A stretch of DNA of 10,332 nucleotides, taken from positions 1 through 10,332 of the forward strand of contig JAEUJR010000044.1 of NCBI GenBank assembly GCA_016793585.1. The letters are read 5' to 3'. The notes beneath the pieces were generated by a model, which searched no databases, was not told where the DNA came from, and worked only from the letters and a program-made list of their open reading frames with translations. Shown piece after piece: positions 6,405 to 10,332 of the stretch. Each line of letters opens with the position of its first letter. Positions within the stretch are counted from its first letter, which is position 1. Origin of the DNA: Archangium sp. Lineage in GTDB: Bacteria > Myxococcota > Myxococcia > Myxococcales > Myxococcaceae. A program made the translations under genes and the position numbers.

Positions 6405-7556
6405 ATGAATCTCGCATTCGCCAACACCTCGGTGCCCACCTCGACCTCTCTCGTGCACGCGCCGGGGTCGCCGCTCGAAGAAGTGATCAAGGCGGTGGCG
6501 CGCATCGCTCCGACCGACTCGACGGTGCTGCTGACGGGAGAGACGGGCACGGGCAAAGAGGTGATCGCCCGCTACGTTCACGAGAACAGCCCCCGGGCGC
6601 GCCGCCACTTCGTGCCGGTGAACTGCGGTGCGATTCCCGAGACGCTGCTCGAGAGCGAGCTGTTCGGTCACGTGCGTGGCGCCTTCACGGGCGCGGTCGC
6701 CAACCGAAAGGGCCGGGTCGCGATGGCCGAAGGCGGCACCCTCTTCCTCGACGAGATCGGCGAGATGCCGCTGCCGCTGCAGGTCAAGTTGCTGCGCCTG
6801 CTCCAGGAGCGCACCTACGAGCCCGTGGGCAGCGCCGAGAGCGTGAGCGCGAACTTCCGTCTGATCGCGGCAACGAACCGCAAGCTGGCCGAAGAGGTCG
6901 AGGCCGGCCGCTTCCGTCGAGATCTCTACTACCGCCTCATGGTGTGCCCGGTGGAGCTGCCGCCCCTTCGCACCCGCAAGGCCGACATTCTCGCGCTCTT
7001 CAACCACTTCTGGCGTCAGCGCGGTGAGACGCGCCCCATCGAGCCCGCCGCGATGCGCGCGATCGAGCTGCACCCGTGGCCCGGCAACGTGCGCGAGCTC
7101 GAGAACCTGGTCGAGCGGGTGTCGGTCTGCACCGAGGGCCCCGTGATTCGCGTGACCGATCTGCCGTCGCCCGTGCGGCAGGCCGCGATGACGATCGGCG
7201 ATCTGCAGGCGCCCTCGCTCACCCTGGTGCCGCCGCCGCCCGCGACGCCGCCCGAGTTCGGCCTCGACGCGCCGCAGCCCTCGCCCACTCCGATGCCGCG
7301 TGGCTTCGAGCCGCTGCCGTCGGAAGCGCCCGTCATGCAGGTGCCGGTGCCCGAACGCCTGCTCGCCGAGGCCGCCGCGCCCTCGCTGCCGATCGACCTG
7401 CCGGCGCTGCTGCGCACGCTCGAAGACACGTACATCGCGGTCGCGTTGCAGCAGGCCAAGGGCAACCGCAAGGCCGCTGCCGATCTGCTGGGCCTGCAGC
7501 GCACGACGCTGGTCGAGAAGCTTCGCCGCCGCGCGCGTGAGTCGCAGGCCGCCTGA
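6405..7556 (+). CDS. Sigma-54-dependent activator, AAA+ and Fis-type HTH, no receiver
   Basis: This 383-residue enhancer-binding protein remodels the sigma-54 RNA polymerase complex by ATP hydrolysis. It has Walker A GETGTGKE (45-52), GAFTGA (92-97), Walker B GTLFLDE (111-117), sensor I ATN (156-158), an arginine-finger region FRRD (170-173) and sensor [12 protein letters not shown] (225-234). A Pro-rich linker (about 270-330) leads to a Fis-type helix-turn-helix (about 352-375). Every element needed for activation is intact. Only about 20 residues precede the AAA+ domain, so there is no receiver or GAF regulatory domain; in this it resembles PspF more than FlrC or FlgR. The ATG at 6405 has a strong Shine-Dalgarno sequence (GGAGGGG). 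An upstream in-frame GTG would read through the sigma-54 promoter and is rejected. Position ahead of flgB suggests a flagellar activator that may control its own promoter. Confidence 0.95.
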   Translation: MNLAFANTSVPTSTSLVHAPGSPLEEVIKAVARIAPTDSTVLLTGETGTGKEVIARYVHENSPRARRHFVPVNCGAIPETLLESELFGHVRGAFTGAVANRKGRVAMAEGGTLFLDEIGEMPLPLQVKLLRLLQERTYEPVGSAESVSANFRLIAATNRKLAEEVEAGRFRRDLYYRLMVCPVELPPLRTRKADILALFNHFWRQRGETRPIEPAAMRAIELHPWPGNVRELENLVERVSVCTEGPVIRVTDLPSPVRQAAMTIGDLQAPSLTLVPPPPATPPEFGLDAPQPSPTPMPRGFEPLPSEAPVMQVPVPERLLAEAAAPSLPIDLPALLRTLEDTYIAVALQQAKGNRKAAADLLGLQRTTLVEKLRRRARESQAA

Positions 7557-7580
7557 GTTCGTCGTCTTCACGTTCGTGAG

Positions 7581-7594
7581 TCCCTGGGGAGGGA
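7581..7594 (+). promoter_or_regulatory. Hairpin containing the Shine-Dalgarno of the exported protein gene
   Basis: TCCCT (7581-7585) and AGGGA (7590-7594) can pair around GGGG. The right side (GGGGAGGGA) is also the Shine-Dalgarno sequence for the ATG at 7599. The element closely copies the one at 6385-6397. Both contain GGA triplets near the loop, a feature of CsrA sites, though the full CsrA consensus is not present. Confidence 0.5.
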
Positions 7595-7598
7595 ACCG

Positions 7599-8924
7599 AT
7601 GGTCTTCGCGCTGGTCAGCATCGCCCTGAGCGCTCCGCCGCCGACGGGCTTCACCACGGCGGTCGAGCGAGTCGCGCTCGAACGGACTTCGCCGGCGGTG
7701 GAGTCAGCGGTCGACCCGCTCATGCGGACGATCCGGCTGACCGGCGCGAAGATCGCGGGCCGCCTCTCGAGTCAGCTCTGCCCGACGCAGCAGCCGGGCC
7801 GTGACGGCCTCACCCTGCACTGCACGACGCGCCGGTTGTGGGCCGGCATCGCGCAAGACGAGAAGGGCCTGTACCTCGACGTGCGCGCGCTGCGCGGCGT
7901 CACCTGGAAATGGGACGTCGAGGGCGTGCCGCTGCAGGCGTGGCCGATGAAGGCGCTCGGCATTCCCGACGAGTGCCCCGGCGCCAGTGACGCGGTGAAG
8001 GCCGAGTGCGCGCTGGGCGAAGGCCACCTCTTCGAGGCCGAGCAGCTCTACTCGGCCGCGCTGAACGGCCCTGACGCGCACCTCGCGCGCATGCGGCTGG
8101 GCGACCTCGCGATGCAGCGTGGCGACGCCGAGGCGGCGATGGGCTGGTACTCGAAGGTGGTCTCTGCCGGCCCGGTGACCCGCATCGCGCAGCTGCGCTC
8201 GTGCGATCTCACCGGCAACTGCCTGCTGCAGAAACCCGCCGAGCTTCGCGGCCTCACGGGCGTGATCGAGGTCGAAGCGGTGGTGCACCTCGTGCGGCAG
8301 GCGCTCGCCCTCAACCAGGATCGCCGGGCGATGCAGCTGCTCGACGAGGCGATCGAGCGCAAGGTGCCGGTCTGTCAGTCGGCGCGCGCGTTCTGCCAGA
8401 AGGCGCTCGAAGCGGCCTTCGGCGCAGACGACGACGAAGCGACGACGCACGCGCTGGCGATCTTCGCAGCGACGGGCATCGGCGAAGGCAGCGGCGGCAT
8501 CGACGTCTCGGAAGCCGCGGCCGCAGCCGCCGAAGACGCCGGGGCGCCCGGGTACGCCGCGGCGGTGCTCGCCTCGCTCTCGGGTCGCATGCCGCGCGAA
8601 GCGCTCGACCGGCACCTGCAGCGGGTCGCCCGCCTCTACCTGGCCGCGAAAGACCCCGTTCGCGCCCAGTTCGTGATCGAGTACGCCGAGCAGAAGCTCA
8701 CCGCCGCCGAGCTGCGCAGCCAGAGCTGGGCGCAGGTGCGCAAGGGCCTCACGCCCAGGCCAGCCGTCGCGGTGTCGTCGAAGCCGCGCGCACCGCCCAT
8801 CGCCGACCGCATTCCCGCGATGACGACCGATGTCGAGATCTCGAAAGAGCTCGCGCGCGCTGCCCAGGCCCGCGCGACCGCCGCAGAACCGCCGCCGTCC
8901 CCGACCCCGGAGAAGAAGCCATGA
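7599..8924 (+). CDS. Probable exported helical-repeat protein in flagellar operon
   Basis: This encodes 441 residues and I do not recognise a named family. The N-terminus (MVFALVSIALSAPPP) looks like a short signal peptide ending near ALSA, although its n-region lacks a Lys or Arg. Eight cysteines form four close pairs (61/75, 126/137, 202/208, 259/266), which suits disulphides in the periplasm and supports export. A TPR-like unit at about 138-190 (ALGEGHLFEAEQLY onward) and further Ala-rich helices to about 365 suggest a protein-binding solenoid. The C-terminal ~60 residues are Pro/Ala-rich and probably disordered. The ATG is backed by GGGGAGGGA. The gene begins 42 bp after the activator, and its stop overlaps the next start (ATGA, 8921-8924). 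A role in flagellar assembly or as an envelope input to the flanking regulators is inferred from position only. Confidence 0.88.
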   Translation: MVFALVSIALSAPPPTGFTTAVERVALERTSPAVESAVDPLMRTIRLTGAKIAGRLSSQLCPTQQPGRDGLTLHCTTRRLWAGIAQDEKGLYLDVRALRGVTWKWDVEGVPLQAWPMKALGIPDECPGASDAVKAECALGEGHLFEAEQLYSAALNGPDAHLARMRLGDLAMQRGDAEAAMGWYSKVVSAGPVTRIAQLRSCDLTGNCLLQKPAELRGLTGVIEVEAVVHLVRQALALNQDRRAMQLLDEAIERKVPVCQSARAFCQKALEAAFGADDDEATTHALAIFAATGIGEGSGGIDVSEAAAAAAEDAGAPGYAAAVLASLSGRMPREALDRHLQRVARLYLAAKDPVRAQFVIEYAEQKLTAAELRSQSWAQVRKGLTPRPAVAVSSKPRAPPIADRIPAMTTDVEISKELARAAQARATAAEPPPSPTPEKKP

Positions 8925-9799
8925 ACGACCTCGTCGCCCTGAGCCGCGCCATGCAGGAGGCCGTCGCAGCTGCCCTCGATGTCGCGCCCAGCCCCACCAC
9001 CGTCTTCCTGCGCGGAGAGCACGGCACCGGCAAGCGCCGCTTCGCCCGGTTCATTCACGAGAACTCGAAGACGGCGCAGCGCACCTTCGTCGAGATCAAC
9101 CCGACGACCTTCACCGTCGCGCAGGCAGAGCAGGCGCTGCAGACGGCCGGCACCGTGCTCTTCGACGAGATCGGCGCGCTGTCGATCGAGAGCCAGGCCC
9201 ACCTGCTGCGGCTGCTCGAGGCGCCCCACACCGCGCGCATCATCGCCACCACGAGCGACGCGCCAGACGAGCTGGTGCGAACCGGCAAGCTGCGCAGCGA
9301 TCTCTTCTACCGCCTCGACGTCTACCCGCTGCGCGTGCCGTCGCTGCGTGAACGTCACGACGACGTCGCGCGCCTGGCGCAGGTGCTGCTGGTGAAGGCC
9401 GCCGCGCGCCTGGGCAGGGCGGTGCCGACGCTGTCGACGCAGGCGATCGCCGCGCTCGAGCACGCAGACTTTCCCGGCAACGTGCGAGAGCTCGAGAACG
9501 TGCTCGAGCGGGCCCTCATTCGTTCGCGCACGGCGACGATCGAAGTGCAGGCCCTGGCCCTGGCGCCGCCGCGCCTCGAACCCGGTCTCTTCCCCGAGGG
9601 GCTGCCCCTCGATCTCGGCGCGCTCGAGCGGCTGGCGATCGCAGAAGCCCTTCGCCGCGTGAACGGCAACCGCACGCACGCCGCCCGGCTGCTCGGCATC
9701 GGCCTGCGCACCCTGCGCCAGAAGTTGAACGGGCCCGGAGCCCGCGCCGCCACGTCCGCTCCCGAGCCCGAAGCCGAAGCCGCTCAGGTGTTGTCATGA
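8921..9799 (+). CDS. Sigma-54 activator-like AAA+ protein lacking GAFTGA
   Basis: This 292-residue protein is related to sigma-54 activators. It has Walker A GEHGTGKR (32-39), Walker B GTVLFDE (77-83), an arginine-finger region KLRSD (123-127), sensor [12 protein letters not shown] (184-193) and a Fis-type helix-turn-helix (about 249-270). The spacing from Walker A to the Walker B Asp is 50 residues, against 71 in the activator at 6405, and the missing part includes the GAFTGA loop (L1). The pre-sensor I loop (L2) is also about 12 residues shorter. It should therefore bind ATP, oligomerise and bind DNA, but not open sigma-54 promoters. Sensor I has TTS in place of ATN. The start follows GGAG with 8-nt spacing and overlaps the previous stop by ATGA; its own stop overlaps flgB the same way. 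Likely roles are inhibitor, mixed-hexamer partner or DNA-binding modulator. Confidence 0.93.
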   Translation: MNDLVALSRAMQEAVAAALDVAPSPTTVFLRGEHGTGKRRFARFIHENSKTAQRTFVEINPTTFTVAQAEQALQTAGTVLFDEIGALSIESQAHLLRLLEAPHTARIIATTSDAPDELVRTGKLRSDLFYRLDVYPLRVPSLRERHDDVARLAQVLLVKAAARLGRAVPTLSTQAIAALEHADFPGNVRELENVLERALIRSRTATIEVQALALAPPRLEPGLFPEGLPLDLGALERLAIAEALRRVNGNRTHAARLLGIGLRTLRQKLNGPGARAATSAPEPEAEAAQVLS

Positions 9800-10221
9800 A
9801 GCTCTTCGACACGACGCTCGATCGTCTTCAGGCCTCGCTCGACGTTCGGCTCGCGAGACAGAACGTGCTGGGCGGCAACCTGGCCAACGCCGACACGCCC
9901 GGCTACCAGCCTCGCGAGCTCGACTTCGAGGCCGCCATGAAGGCGCGCACCACCGCGCTGGCGAGTGCCAGGCCGTCGCTGTCGTCGGCCCTGCCCGTCG
10001 AAGGGCACCTCTCGCTGAACGTCTCGCAGCCCGAGCCCGACGAGCCGTCGAGCTTCGTGAAGGTGGCCGACAGCCCGGGCGGCCTCGACGGCAACGGGGT
10101 CGATCTCGATCGCACCATGGTCGAGCTCTCGCGCAACGCCCTGCTCTACGGCGCCAGCACCCGGAGCGCGGGCAAGAAGCTGTCGATTCTTCGGTACGTC
10201 GCGAGCGAAGGCGTCGGCTGA
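9796..10221 (+). CDS. flgB: Flagellar basal-body rod protein FlgB
   Basis: This encodes 141 residues, the usual length for FlgB, which forms the proximal rod in the periplasm near the MS ring and is exported by the flagellar type III apparatus, so no Sec signal is expected. The N-terminal rod-family helix carries the hallmark NLANADTPGY (about residues 29-38). The C-terminal helix (RNALLYGASTRSAGKKLSILRYV) matches the family's conserved end. The middle (about 50-100) is variable and Ser/Pro-rich. Its ATG overlaps the preceding AAA+ stop (ATGA at 9796-9799), with AGGTG 5 nt upstream, so translation is probably coupled to that regulator. Confidence 0.96.
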   Translation: MKLFDTTLDRLQASLDVRLARQNVLGGNLANADTPGYQPRELDFEAAMKARTTALASARPSLSSALPVEGHLSLNVSQPEPDEPSSFVKVADSPGGLDGNGVDLDRTMVELSRNALLYGASTRSAGKKLSILRYVASEGVG

Positions 10222-10242
10222 GCCACCTGAAGGAGACCCACC

Positions 10243-10332
10243 ATGGACTTCCTCTCTGCACTCAAGATCGCCGGCTCGGGGCTCTCGGCCCAGCGCACGC
10301 GCGTCAACGTCGCCGCGAGCAACCTCGCGAAC
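10243..10332 (+). CDS. flgC: Flagellar basal-body rod protein FlgC (N-terminal part)
   Basis: The first 30 residues are visible before the window ends. They begin MDFLSALKIAGSGLSAQRTR and end with the start of the rod-family signature (ASNLAN). This matches FlgC, the usual partner directly after flgB. The ATG is preceded by an ideal Shine-Dalgarno sequence AAGGAG (10230-10235) with 7-nt spacing, 21 bp after the flgB stop. FlgC forms the proximal rod with FlgB, and is exported by the flagellar type III system. The gene is cut by the window edge, not broken. Confidence 0.93.
   Translation, partial: MDFLSALKIAGSGLSAQRTRVNVAASNLAN

Noticed and set aside
8201..8920. Upstream in-frame extension of the loop-less AAA+ protein by 240 residues
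   Set aside because: It overlaps the exported-protein gene in a different frame and is Arg-rich with no domain; the ATGA overlap at 8921 with GGAG upstream is the natural start.

Overview
The window is about 10.3 kb of GC-rich, densely coding bacterial DNA. No RNA genes, CRISPR arrays or mobile elements were seen. A multidomain response regulator with a DUF4388 (PATAN-type) domain and a DnaJ domain, Pro-rich linkers, enhancer-dependent regulators and flagellar rod genes together suggest a flagellated deltaproteobacterial or Myxococcota-like organism. That placement is an inference from gene content; no marker gene is present.

Left part (1-4499): the 3' end of an unidentified plus-strand gene converges, with a 3-bp gap, on a small exported protein gene (124-660, minus). 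Divergent from that gene is a probable two-gene unit: a 765-aa receiver-DUF4388-DnaJ-TPR protein (789-3086) and, 3 bp later, a patatin-like phospholipase (3090-4499).

Middle (4588-6404): a minus-strand PAS/GAF sensor histidine kinase faces a regulatory region of about 270 bp. This region holds two sets of inverted repeats and an excellent sigma-54 promoter (CTGGCAAGCGGGTTGCTC, 6335-6352, exact GG-N10-GC spacing) reading rightward.

Right part (6405-10332): a probable sigma-54-driven flagellar operon. In order it encodes a complete sigma-54 activator AAA+ protein without a receiver domain; a probably exported helical-repeat protein with eight cysteines in four close pairs; a second activator-like AAA+ protein that has lost both sigma-54-contacting loops, including GAFTGA; FlgB; and the start of FlgC. 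The last three junctions are tight (ATGA overlap, ATGA overlap, 21-bp gap).

The most interesting proposal is that the two AAA+ proteins form a competent/incompetent pair, for example mixed hexamers or DNA-site competition, that gates flagellar transcription, with the exported protein between them as a possible assembly or envelope input. In addition, both of the first two genes of the operon have a short GC hairpin that contains the Shine-Dalgarno sequence, hinting at shared translational control.
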